Of a DNA stretch of 35,953 nt, positions 24,131 through 31,731 are shown piece by piece. A program made the position numbers and the translations under genes. The DNA is taken from contig JAIOIK010000058.1 in the NCBI GenBank assembly GCA_019912545.1, positions 1 through 35,953 on the forward strand, read 5' to 3'. How positions within the stretch are numbered: the stretch's first letter is position 1; the number at the start of each line of letters is the position of its first letter. The stretch is from Ignavibacteria bacterium (GTDB lineage: Bacteria; Bacteroidota; Ignavibacteria; Tepidaquicellales; OLB5). The notes under the pieces were generated by a model, which ran no database searches, was not told the origin of the DNA, and saw only the letters and a program-made list of their open reading frames with translations.

Positions 24131-25678
24131 ATGAAGCCGTTTAAGAACGAACCGTTTACAGATTTTACAAAAAAGAAAAACGAAGCAAAGTTCAAACTGG
24201 CCCTTGAAAAGGTCTATAGTGAACTTGATAAAGAATACCCTTTAATTATCGGAGGAGAGAAAATATTTACCGAAGATAAACTGATTTCTATCAATCCTTC
24301 TAATACAAGCGAAGTGATCGGGAGAGTTTCAAAAGCAACCCCCGATCTTGCAAACCGCGCTGTTGAGACAGCTAACGAAAAATTTGGAGAGTGGAGATAC
24401 ATCCCTGCGAAAAAAAGAGCTTCATATCTTTTTAAAGCCGCTGCGATAATGCGCAAAAGGAAATTTGAGTTTGCCGCATGGATGGTTTACGAAGTATCAA
24501 AAAACTGGGCCGAGGCTGATGGCGATGTTGCAGAGGCAATTGACTTCATGGAGTTTTATGCTAGAGAAATGCTCCGTTATGATAAAGGTACAAAGCTTGT
24601 TAAGATAAAAGGCGAAGAAAACAGGCAAAGATACATTCCCCTGGGAGTTGGAGTAGTAATACCGCCGTGGAATTTCCCGCTTGCTATACTTGTTGGCATG
24701 ACTACCGCCGCTCTAGTAACAGGTAATACTGTCGTTCTAAAGCCATCGAGTGATTCACCCGTAATTGCCTATAAATTTATGGATCTGCTTGAAGAAGTAA
24801 AGCTTCCGGCAGGTGTAGTGAACTTTTTACCGGGCTCAGGCGGGCTTATCGGCGATATACTTGTTGAGCATCCGCTTACAAGATTTGTTTCTTTCACAGG
24901 TTCAAGGGAAGTCGGGCTTCGTATAAATGAATTGGCTGCAAGAACCCAGCCCGGCCAGAAATGGATCAAGAGGGTTACTGCTGAAATGGGCGGAAAAGAC
25001 TCAATTGTTGTTGATGATGATATCAAATCAATTGATGATGCCGCTGCGGGAGTAGTATCCTCGGCATTTGGGTATCAGGGCCAGAAATGCTCTGCATGTT
25101 CGCGTGTAATCGTATCAGAAAAGATCTATGATAAATTCATTGACCTGCTTGTTGATAAAACTGCAAACATTAAAGTTGGCAGTGCAGAGACAAATCCCGG
25201 AATGGCAGCAGTAATAAATAAGAAATCAGAAGACAATATCCTAAACTATATCCAAAAAGCGCAGGAAGAAGGCGGAAGAGTTGTAATTGGTGGGAGCAAA
25301 TCCGATAGCAAAGGCTTTTACATCCAGCCGACAATTATTGCCGATGTAAAGCCAAATGATACGATAGCACAGGAGGAAATTTTCGGCCCCGTACTTGCTG
25401 TAATAAAGGCAAGTGATTTTGAAGAAGGTCTTAATATAGCAAACAATACTGAGTATGGCCTAACAGGCGCGGCTTATACAAAGAACAAAAAGAAACTTAA
25501 AAAAGCTGCGAATGAATTTTTTGTCGGTAATCTTTACCTGAACAGAAAATGTACCGGCGCACTGGTTGGAGTTCACCCATTTGGCGGATTTAACATGAGC
25601 GGCACATGCTCTAAAGCCGGGGGGTTTGATTACCTTCTTCTATTTATGCAGGCGAAAATAGTTGCTGAAAAGAAGTAG
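24131..25678 (+). CDS. rocA: L-glutamate gamma-semialdehyde (1-pyrroline-5-carboxylate) dehydrogenase
   Basis: A 515-residue aldehyde dehydrogenase of the RocA/PruA type, the length of single-domain (Bacillus-type) enzymes. It oxidises glutamate semialdehyde to glutamate with NAD+, the last step of proline and arginine/ornithine degradation. Visible parts are 'IPPWNFPLAI' (N181), the Rossmann 'FTGSREVG', 'AEMGGKD' (E286), and 'GYQGQKCSACSR' with catalytic C320. The C-terminal 'EEIFGPVLAV' and 'PFGGFNMSGTCSKAGG' motifs follow. The latter is typical of P5C dehydrogenases, which distinguishes it from generic aldehyde dehydrogenases. No proline dehydrogenase gene is adjacent. It leads a long head-to-tail run, preceded by a palindrome and a promoter-like element. 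Confidence 0.95.
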   Translation: MKPFKNEPFTDFTKKKNEAKFKLALEKVYSELDKEYPLIIGGEKIFTEDKLISINPSNTSEVIGRVSKATPDLANRAVETANEKFGEWRYIPAKKRASYLFKAAAIMRKRKFEFAAWMVYEVSKNWAEADGDVAEAIDFMEFYAREMLRYDKGTKLVKIKGEENRQRYIPLGVGVVIPPWNFPLAILVGMTTAALVTGNTVVLKPSSDSPVIAYKFMDLLEEVKLPAGVVNFLPGSGGLIGDILVEHPLTRFVSFTGSREVGLRINELAARTQPGQKWIKRVTAEMGGKDSIVVDDDIKSIDDAAAGVVSSAFGYQGQKCSACSRVIVSEKIYDKFIDLLVDKTANIKVGSAETNPGMAAVINKKSEDNILNYIQKAQEEGGRVVIGGSKSDSKGFYIQPTIIADVKPNDTIAQEEIFGPVLAVIKASDFEEGLNIANNTEYGLTGAAYTKNKKKLKKAANEFFVGNLYLNRKCTGALVGVHPFGGFNMSGTCSKAGGFDYLLLFMQAKIVAEKK

Positions 25679-25727
25679 AAATTAATAATGTGAGCACCGC
25701 TATCTAAAAGCAGCGGAGCAGGATGTT

Positions 25728-26924
25728 ATGAGTAAAACCTACGATGTAATTATTGCCGGAGCAGGGATAGTTGGCCTTGCATCAGGGCTGAAGATACTGG
25801 AATACAATCCGAAATGCTCGCTTCTGATTATTGAAAAAGAAAGCGGGCCGGCAAAGCATCAAACAGGCAACAACAGCGGGGTAATACACTCAGGGATATA
25901 CTATAAGCCGGGCAGCCTGAAAGCACAAAACTGTATTCATGGATATAATCTTCTGCTTGATTTCTGCAGGAAAGAAAACGTCCCGTTTGAAATTTGCGGA
26001 AAGGTCATAGCAGCAACAACTCAAAGTGAAATTGCATCATTGGATAGTATTTTCGAAAGAGGAATTGCAAATGGGCTGGATAAGATCAGAATGATAGACA
26101 GGGATGAGCTGAAGGAATTAGAGCCGCATGCTGCAGGAGTAAAAGGGATTCACGTTCCATACACGGGTATAATTGATTACAAGGCTGTCTCAGAAAAATA
26201 CAAAGAAAGAATTGAATCTGCAGGCGGAGAGTTTATCTTTAATGAGAAGATAACATCCGTTTCAGGTTCTACATCAGCAAACGAAGTTGTTACGGGTAAT
26301 CGTTCTTTCAAAGCAGAAGTATTTATCAACTGCTGCGGACTTCAATCTGATGAAGTTGCCCGGCATACAGGCGATTCAATTAACACAAGAATAATCCCGT
26401 TCAGAGGTGAGTATTACAAACTTAAGAACGAGAAGAGATGGCTGGTTAAGAATCTGATCTATCCCGTGCCTGATCCGGCATTTCCTTTTTTGGGCGTACA
26501 CTTTACAAGAATGATAAATGGTGAAGTTGAAGCCGGGCCAAATGCGGTGCTTGCCTTCAAAAAAGAAGGTTACAGGAGGAACAGTTTCAGCATTAAAGAT
26601 ACAGCTAAGACATTTTCATGGGGCGGTTTTTATAAAATTGCGGCAAAGTACTATAAAACCGGATTTGGAGAGTTTTACCGTTCATTCAGTAAAAAGGCTT
26701 TTGTTAAAGCGCTCCAAAAACTTATGCCGGAGATCACCGAAAGTGATCTTATAGAAGGCGGCTCTGGAGTTAGAGCGCAGGCTATAGATAATAAAGGACG
26801 GCTTGTTGATGACTTTCTGATAAGCAGAAAAGGGAATATTGTAAATGTTATCAATGCCCCCTCCCCTGCTGCAACATCGAGCCTGGCAATAGGTGAATAT
26901 ATTGCAAAATTAATATCAATCTAA
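25728..26924 (+). CDS. lhgO: L-2-hydroxyglutarate oxidase/dehydrogenase
   Basis: A 398-residue FAD-dependent oxidoreductase of the DAO superfamily. The FAD dinucleotide motif is 'IIAGAGIVGLA' (GxGxxG, residues 11-16). The LhgO-type block 'HQTGNNSGVIHSGIYYKPGSLKA' follows, then 'TGIIDY', 'PFRGEYYKL', 'YPVPDPAFPFLGVHFTR' and a C-terminal 'NVINAPSPAATSSLAIG'. LhgO oxidises L-2-hydroxyglutarate to 2-oxoglutarate, removing a side product of malate dehydrogenase and of lysine catabolism, and passes electrons to quinone. It follows rocA by 49 bp. RocA makes glutamate, the direct precursor of 2-oxoglutarate, so the two share a metabolic branch. Confidence 0.93.
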   Translation: MSKTYDVIIAGAGIVGLASGLKILEYNPKCSLLIIEKESGPAKHQTGNNSGVIHSGIYYKPGSLKAQNCIHGYNLLLDFCRKENVPFEICGKVIAATTQSEIASLDSIFERGIANGLDKIRMIDRDELKELEPHAAGVKGIHVPYTGIIDYKAVSEKYKERIESAGGEFIFNEKITSVSGSTSANEVVTGNRSFKAEVFINCCGLQSDEVARHTGDSINTRIIPFRGEYYKLKNEKRWLVKNLIYPVPDPAFPFLGVHFTRMINGEVEAGPNAVLAFKKEGYRRNSFSIKDTAKTFSWGGFYKIAAKYYKTGFGEFYRSFSKKAFVKALQKLMPEITESDLIEGGSGVRAQAIDNKGRLVDDFLISRKGNIVNVINAPSPAATSSLAIGEYIAKLISI

Positions 26925-26934
26925 ATAATACATC

Positions 26935-27189
26935 ATGAAAACATTCAAATTGATCTCAGCTTTCCTTGTTTTAGGCGCAGTGCTGAACTGCAGTAAGATA
27001 TCTGAAAAAGTAGAACAAAAAGTAAACGAAAAAGTAAACGAAAAGATCGATGAGAATCTGAAGAAAGTTGATTCTACTTTAGACAGGAAATCGCTGGATT
27101 CACTTATGAAACAGCTTGATACTCTAAAGAATAAGGCTGATTCAATTATGCAGAAAAAGGATAACAGACAAACCAGAAAAACTAAATAA
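26935..27189 (+). CDS. Small coiled-coil lipoprotein
   Basis: An 84-residue protein with a lipoprotein signal peptide (hydrophobic 6-17, lipobox 'VLNC' with C19). The mature part is a heptad-rich helix: 'KVEQKVNEKVNEKIDENLKK' followed by 'VDSTLDRKSLDSLMKQLDTLKNKADS'. It contains a short EKVN repeat and a lysine/arginine-rich end. This recalls small Lpp-like helical lipoproteins, but sequence identity to Lpp is not claimed. Its gene starts 10 bp after lhgO and ends 10 bp before the next lipoprotein. Function unknown. Confidence 0.75.
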   Translation: MKTFKLISAFLVLGAVLNCSKISEKVEQKVNEKVNEKIDENLKKVDSTLDRKSLDSLMKQLDTLKNKADSIMQKKDNRQTRKTK

Positions 27190-27199
27190 TAAAATTGCC

Positions 27200-27895
27200 A
27201 TGAAAAAATTACTTTTAGCTGCTCTCGTATTATCGGTCTTTGCTGCTTCATGCGGCAAAAAAAGTTCACAGGATAACAATTCTCCGGACGGAGATAAGAA
27301 GGAAGAAACAAAAGAACAGACAAAATCTACAGAACAGACAGTTAATCAGGATTCAATAAACGCTGTTAAAGAACAGAGTGCAAACAAAGAGAAAATGGTA
27401 AAGTGGGCGCTTGAGGATTCTAAAATAGTTGATGACCCTAACGGACAATTCGCTATTGAGGCCGAAGCAAGCTCAACCTATGCCCCTGAAGGCTCAGATA
27501 ATACTTCGCCTTACTCGCCGGGAATGGCAGCGGGCAAACCGAATGTTGAGGTCTATTCAGATGATGGCCGGTCATGGGTTTCCAAAGAAGCAGATAGAGG
27601 TATAGAATGGCTGAAGCTTACTTTTGCTAAACCTGTAAATGCAACCGAAGTACGTGTAAGACAGAATATAGGCCCCGGAGCTATTATAAAAGTTGAGCTC
27701 ATTGATACAGAAGGGAAAAGTCATATTGTATATGAAGGAGTGGACAAAACCAAGTATGAACCCGTGATGATTCAATGGTTCATAGCGAAATTTGAGAAAA
27801 CTGCTTATAAAACCAAAGCAGTAAAATTGACGCTTTCAACAAATTTGGTTGACGGTTGGAATGAAATTGATGCAGTTCAATTGATTGGTGAATAA
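27200..27895 (+). CDS. Lipoprotein with galactose-binding-like (discoidin-type) domain
   Basis: A 231-residue lipoprotein with signal 'MKKLLLAALVLSVFAASC' (C18 lipidated). A low-complexity acidic/Lys linker of about 50 residues ('NSPDGDKKEETKEQTK...') follows. From about residue 75 there is a beta-sandwich region, 'FAIEAEASSTYAPEGSDNTS', 'PNVEVYSDDGRSWVSKEAD', 'GIEWLKLTFAKPVNATEVRV' and 'WNEIDAVQLIGE'. These resemble F5/8 type C/galactose-binding-like folds ('W.p...g..ewl.v.F..pv.a..v.v.q'), so binding of glycan or another surface ligand is plausible but inferred. It sits between two small coiled-coil lipoproteins with gaps of 10 and 0 bp. Confidence 0.8.
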   Translation: MKKLLLAALVLSVFAASCGKKSSQDNNSPDGDKKEETKEQTKSTEQTVNQDSINAVKEQSANKEKMVKWALEDSKIVDDPNGQFAIEAEASSTYAPEGSDNTSPYSPGMAAGKPNVEVYSDDGRSWVSKEADRGIEWLKLTFAKPVNATEVRVRQNIGPGAIIKVELIDTEGKSHIVYEGVDKTKYEPVMIQWFIAKFEKTAYKTKAVKLTLSTNLVDGWNEIDAVQLIGE

Positions 27896-28183
27896 TTGAA
27901 GTTATCAATTCATATGATATTGATCAGCTCGTTGATTTATTTTTCGGGCTGCGGCTTTTTTGAAAAGAAAAAGTTTGAAGATTCAGATGCATACAAAGAG
28001 CTGATGAAACACCAGGAAGAAACCGATAATAAACTGGATTCAATAAGAAAACAGAATTTTAATCAGCTAAACGATTCAGTCAATAACAGTTTCCGGAAAG
28101 ACCTTGACTCACTGAAAAGAAGCACAGATTCACTTAAGAAAGAGCTTGAAAAAAGTATTGAAAATCTCAAAAATATTAAATAA
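27896..28183 (+). CDS. Small coiled-coil lipoprotein
   Basis: A 95-residue lipoprotein. Start TTG immediately follows the stop of the previous gene (TAATTG). This start gives the signal peptide positive residues (K2, H6), whereas the alternative ATG at 27914 gives none. The lipobox is 'FSGC' with C19. The mature part is helical with heptads: 'NKLDSIRKQNFNQLNDSVNNS' then 'DLDSLKRSTDSLKKELEKSIENLK'. The LDSL/TDSL pattern is shared with the lipoprotein at 26935, so the two may be distant paralogues. It ends 18 bp before sucC. Function unknown. Confidence 0.75.
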   Translation: MKLSIHMILISSLIYFSGCGFFEKKKFEDSDAYKELMKHQEETDNKLDSIRKQNFNQLNDSVNNSFRKDLDSLKRSTDSLKKELEKSIENLKNIK

Positions 28184-28201
28184 TAAAATCATTATTAAAA
28201 A

Positions 28202-29416
28202 ATGAAAATACACGAATACCAGGCCAAACAGATCTTATTGAAATACGGCGTGCCTGTCCAGAACGGAATACCAATTAAGAGCATGGGCGAGTTTGACGGC
28301 GCTATTAACACACTTAAATCACACGGGATCAGCCAGTTTGTTGTTAAATCACAGATCCATGCTGGCGGAAGAGGAAAAGGAAAAGTTTATAGCCCGAATA
28401 ACAGGGAAGAACTTATTCTTGATGGCGGAGTGAAATTTGTAACAGAAGTAGAAAAAGCTCGTGATTACGCACAGAAAATACTTGGCAACCTGCTTGTTAC
28501 ACATCAAACAGGAGCTGAAGGCAAAATAGTTCAAACCCTGTTCATAACCGAAGGATTAGATTACTCCAAGGAGTTTTATATAGGGATTTTACTGGATAGA
28601 ACAGTTGGAATGAATGTCATAATGGCATCAACCGAAGGCGGAGTTGAGATCGAGAAAGTTGCGGCTGAAACTCCCGAAAGAATAATTAAAGAATGGGTCG
28701 ACCCCAATATAGGGCTGCAAACATTCCAGGCAAGGCGTTTGGCTTTCGGGCTTGGCCTAAGCGGAGATGCATTCAAGAACTTCATAACTTTCATTAAAAC
28801 TCTCTACAAGGCATATGAAGAAAGTGATGCATCACTTATCGAAATAAATCCAATGGCTTTGCTTAATGATAACAAAATTGTAGCTCTTGATGCGAAAATT
28901 ACTCTGGATGATAACGCAATGTACCGTCACCCTGATTATCCCGCGCTGAGAGATACTAATGAAGAAGATCCGCTTGAAGTTCAGGCATCAAATTTCGACC
29001 TGAACTACGTTAAGCTGGACGGCAATGTTGGCTGTATGGTAAACGGCGCCGGACTGGCAATGGCTACTATGGATATTATCAAACTTGCAGGAGGCGAGCC
29101 TGCAAACTTCCTTGATGTTGGCGGTGGAGCTTCAAAAGAAACCGTAGAAAATGGCTTTAAGATAATTTTATCCGATCCGAATGTAAAAGCAATACTTGTC
29201 AATATTTTCGGTGGGATAGTTAGATGCGATAGGGTCGCAGGCGGTATTATAGAAGCAGCGAAAAATATTGATATACACGTTCCTGTTGTAGTTAGGCTTG
29301 CAGGCACAAATGCAGATATTGCAAAGAAAATGCTCGATGAATCCGACTTGAACATTATCAGCGCAGATGGATTCAAGGACGCTGCAGAGAAGATCACAAG
29401 AGTCTTGAGCGTTTAA
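28202..29416 (+). CDS. sucC: Succinyl-CoA synthetase beta subunit
   Basis: A 404-residue SucC with the ATP-grasp N-terminal domain. It opens 'MKIHEYQAKQILLKYGVPVQNG', has 'VVKSQIHAGGRGKGKV' (nucleotide loop), and 'LIEINPMALL' (metal region). The C-terminal CoA-ligase domain contains 'GNVGCMVNGAGLAMATMDIIKLAGGEPANFLDVGGGA' and 'VNIFGGIVRCDRVA'. With SucD it interconverts succinyl-CoA and succinate with formation of ATP or GTP in the TCA cycle. The length agrees with the usual about 390-400. The alpha subunit gene (sucD), usually directly downstream, is not in this window; gatB follows instead. Confidence 0.96.
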   Translation: MKIHEYQAKQILLKYGVPVQNGIPIKSMGEFDGAINTLKSHGISQFVVKSQIHAGGRGKGKVYSPNNREELILDGGVKFVTEVEKARDYAQKILGNLLVTHQTGAEGKIVQTLFITEGLDYSKEFYIGILLDRTVGMNVIMASTEGGVEIEKVAAETPERIIKEWVDPNIGLQTFQARRLAFGLGLSGDAFKNFITFIKTLYKAYEESDASLIEINPMALLNDNKIVALDAKITLDDNAMYRHPDYPALRDTNEEDPLEVQASNFDLNYVKLDGNVGCMVNGAGLAMATMDIIKLAGGEPANFLDVGGGASKETVENGFKIILSDPNVKAILVNIFGGIVRCDRVAGGIIEAAKNIDIHVPVVVRLAGTNADIAKKMLDESDLNIISADGFKDAAEKITRVLSV

Positions 29417-29422
29417 TTCGTG

Positions 29423-29444
29423 CAATTTGATAATTGTTAATTGA
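29423..29444. repeat. Degenerate CAATTTGATAATTGTTAATTG intergenic repeat
   Basis: The gap between sucC and gatB is filled by AATTG-type units of the kind also seen at 2659-2690 and 14907-14934. The TTG start of gatB (29441) lies at its right edge, so repeat sequence forms the gene's leader. Confidence 0.4.
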
Positions 29445-30895
29445 ACCTATATCTACATAAATACGAACCGGTCATAGGCCTTGAGGTTCATGCGCAGATG
29501 AAAACGAAGAGCAAAGCTTTCTGCAAATGCTCAACTGAGTTCAGCGCTCCGCCAAATACCAATGTTTGTCCTGTTTGTTTAGGGCATCCGGGTACTCTGC
29601 CTGTGCTGAATAAGAATTTGGTTGAGTATATACTCAGGCTGGGGCTTTCGACAAATTGTAATATAAGGGAGCGTTCTATATTCGCAAGGAAGAATTATTT
29701 CTATCCTGATCTACCAAAAGGCTACCAGATATCACAATTTGATCAGCCGATCTGCGAAGGCGGGCATATTGATCTTGAAAACAAGCGTATCGGAATAACA
29801 AGAATTCACATGGAAGAGGATTCAGGTAAATCAATGCATGATTTTTCTTCTGATGAAACATTGGTTGATCTTAACAGGTGCGGAGTTCCTTTGATAGAAA
29901 TTGTAAGTGAGCCTGATATACGCACATCAAAAGAAGCATTTGATTATCTGACAATACTTAAACAGCTTGTGGTTTATCTTGATATTTGTGACGGCAATAT
30001 GGAAGAAGGCAGCCTGAGGTGTGATGCAAACGTATCAGTAAGACTCAAAGGGGCAGAAAAGTTCGGCACTAAATGCGAAGTTAAGAATCTTAATTCTTTT
30101 AAGAATGTAAGCGATGCGCTTGAACATGAAATCGAGAGGCAGATCGGCGTTTTGGAAAGCGGCGGCGAGATAATTCATCAGACTATGACGTATGACGCAA
30201 AGGCCAGAGTGACATCTCCAATGCGCTCAAAAGAGGAAGCTCATGATTACAGGTATTTCCCTGAGCCTGACCTGGTAACAGTAAAGATAGATGAAGATTG
30301 GAAACAAAGAGTGAAACTAAGTCTTCCCGAATTGCCGGAAGAAAAAGCAAAGAGGTTTATAGCAGACTATAATTTGCCGCAATACGATGCTGAAATATTG
30401 ACCCAGAACAAAGCTATTGCTGAATATTTTGAAAAAGTTTGCAAAGGAATTGATGAATCAAGCTTCAAAACAGCCAGCAACTGGACAATGACAGAAGTGA
30501 TGAGAGTCCTTAATGATGAGAATATAAGTATTGAAGGCTATTGGATAAAGGATAAAAATTTATCATCATTAATTAAATTGATTGCAGAAGGTAAAATTTC
30601 TAACAATATTGCAAAGGAAGTTTACCAGGAAATGCTTGCCGTAAAAGATGAAGAAGATCCGGGCCAGGACCCCGCGAATATTGTTAAAGAAAAGAACCTG
30701 ATACAGCTTAGTGATAGCGGCGAGATAGAGAAGATCGTAAAAAAAGTGATAGAGGATAATCCAAAAGAAACAGCCCGGTATAAAGGCGGAGAAGTTAAGC
30801 TGCTCGGATTTTTTGTAGGTAAAGTGATGAAAGAATCAAAGGGTAAAGCAAACCCTCAAACAGTTAACGAATTATTAATTTCAATTTTAGGATAG
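29441..30895 (+). CDS. gatB: Aspartyl/glutamyl-tRNA amidotransferase subunit B
   Basis: A 484-residue GatB. It opens with 'YEPVIGLEVHAQMKTKSKAFCKC' and has the zinc cysteines of 'CKCSTEFSAPPNTNVCPVCLGHPG'. The kinase-like domain has 'FARKNYFYPDLPKGYQISQFD' and 'RIHMEEDSGKSMHD'. The region 'HQTMTYDAKARVTSPMRSKEEAHDYRYF' is characteristic, and the C-terminal YqeY-like domain ends 'VNELLISILG'. With GatA and GatC it converts Glu-tRNA(Gln) to Gln-tRNA(Gln) and/or Asp-tRNA(Asn) to Asn-tRNA(Asn). Neither gatA nor gatC is adjacent. The start codon is TTG, 24 bp after sucC; no ATG lies before the conserved N-terminus. Confidence 0.96.
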   Translation: MNLYLHKYEPVIGLEVHAQMKTKSKAFCKCSTEFSAPPNTNVCPVCLGHPGTLPVLNKNLVEYILRLGLSTNCNIRERSIFARKNYFYPDLPKGYQISQFDQPICEGGHIDLENKRIGITRIHMEEDSGKSMHDFSSDETLVDLNRCGVPLIEIVSEPDIRTSKEAFDYLTILKQLVVYLDICDGNMEEGSLRCDANVSVRLKGAEKFGTKCEVKNLNSFKNVSDALEHEIERQIGVLESGGEIIHQTMTYDAKARVTSPMRSKEEAHDYRYFPEPDLVTVKIDEDWKQRVKLSLPELPEEKAKRFIADYNLPQYDAEILTQNKAIAEYFEKVCKGIDESSFKTASNWTMTEVMRVLNDENISIEGYWIKDKNLSSLIKLIAEGKISNNIAKEVYQEMLAVKDEEDPGQDPANIVKEKNLIQLSDSGEIEKIVKKVIEDNPKETARYKGGEVKLLGFFVGKVMKESKGKANPQTVNELLISILG

Positions 30896-30939
30896 ATACA
30901 GATAATGTTTTATATCCTCAGGAAAACGGAGAGTTTAAA

Positions 30940-31704
30940 ATGTCTATGAAAAAAATGGTAGTTGCAAACTGGAAAATGAATAAAGGTCTTGTGCAGTCAC
31001 AGCAGTTTGCAGAAGAGTTAAAAACACAGCTTGAAAAACATAAGGTCTTAAATGCAGATATAGTTATCTGTCCCCCGTTCACTTCGCTTGATGCATTGAA
31101 TAAAAGGCTGAACGGAACCAACGTCAAGCTTGGCGCGCAAAACATGTATTACGAAACGATCGGCGCATTTACAGGCGAGATCTCTGCGGGAATGCTTAAA
31201 TCATGCGGCTGTGAGTATGTAATTGTTGGTCACTCAGAGCGCAGGCAGTTTTTCAATGAAACTAGTGCAATTGTGAACAAGAAAGTTTTAATGGCGCTTG
31301 ATGAAGGTTTAAAGCCAATTCTCTGCGTTGGTGAAAACCTGCAGGAGCATGATGACAAGCTGACCGAGTCTGTGATTGACGGGCAAATTACTACATGCTT
31401 GGGGCATGTCAGCGTTGAAGATATCACCAATGTAACAATTGCTTATGAGCCTATCTGGGCAATCGGCACAGGTAAGAATGCAACTCCCCACCAGGCAGAA
31501 AGCGTGCACAACTTTATCAGGAAAAAGCTGAAGAAAATATACAACGAAGAAATATCTAAAAATGCGCGCATCATTTATGGCGGCAGTATATCACCTGAAA
31601 ATGCAAAAGAGCTTTTTGCATCCCCATCGGTCAATGGCGGGCTTGTTGGCGGCGCTTCTCTTGAAGTGGAAAGTTTCCTTAAAATAATTAATTCGGCACT
31701 TTAG
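30940..31704 (+). CDS. tpiA: Triosephosphate isomerase
   Basis: A 254-residue (beta/alpha)8 isomerase that interconverts dihydroxyacetone phosphate and glyceraldehyde 3-phosphate in glycolysis and gluconeogenesis. The catalytic residues are visible: K12 in 'ANWKMNKG', H98 in 'VIVGHSERRQ' and E170 in 'AYEPIWAIGTG'. The phosphate loop lies in 'IIYGGSISPENA' and 'GGLVGGASLEVESF'. The length is typical. The ATG at 30940 is used, with GGAGA at 30928-30932 as a ribosome site; ATG at 30946 would shorten the protein by two residues only. It follows gatB by 44 bp and precedes the thiolase gene by 27 bp. Confidence 0.97.
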   Translation: MSMKKMVVANWKMNKGLVQSQQFAEELKTQLEKHKVLNADIVICPPFTSLDALNKRLNGTNVKLGAQNMYYETIGAFTGEISAGMLKSCGCEYVIVGHSERRQFFNETSAIVNKKVLMALDEGLKPILCVGENLQEHDDKLTESVIDGQITTCLGHVSVEDITNVTIAYEPIWAIGTGKNATPHQAESVHNFIRKKLKKIYNEEISKNARIIYGGSISPENAKELFASPSVNGGLVGGASLEVESFLKIINSAL

Positions 31705-31731
31705 AAAACTAAAATATAAGGTATATCAATA

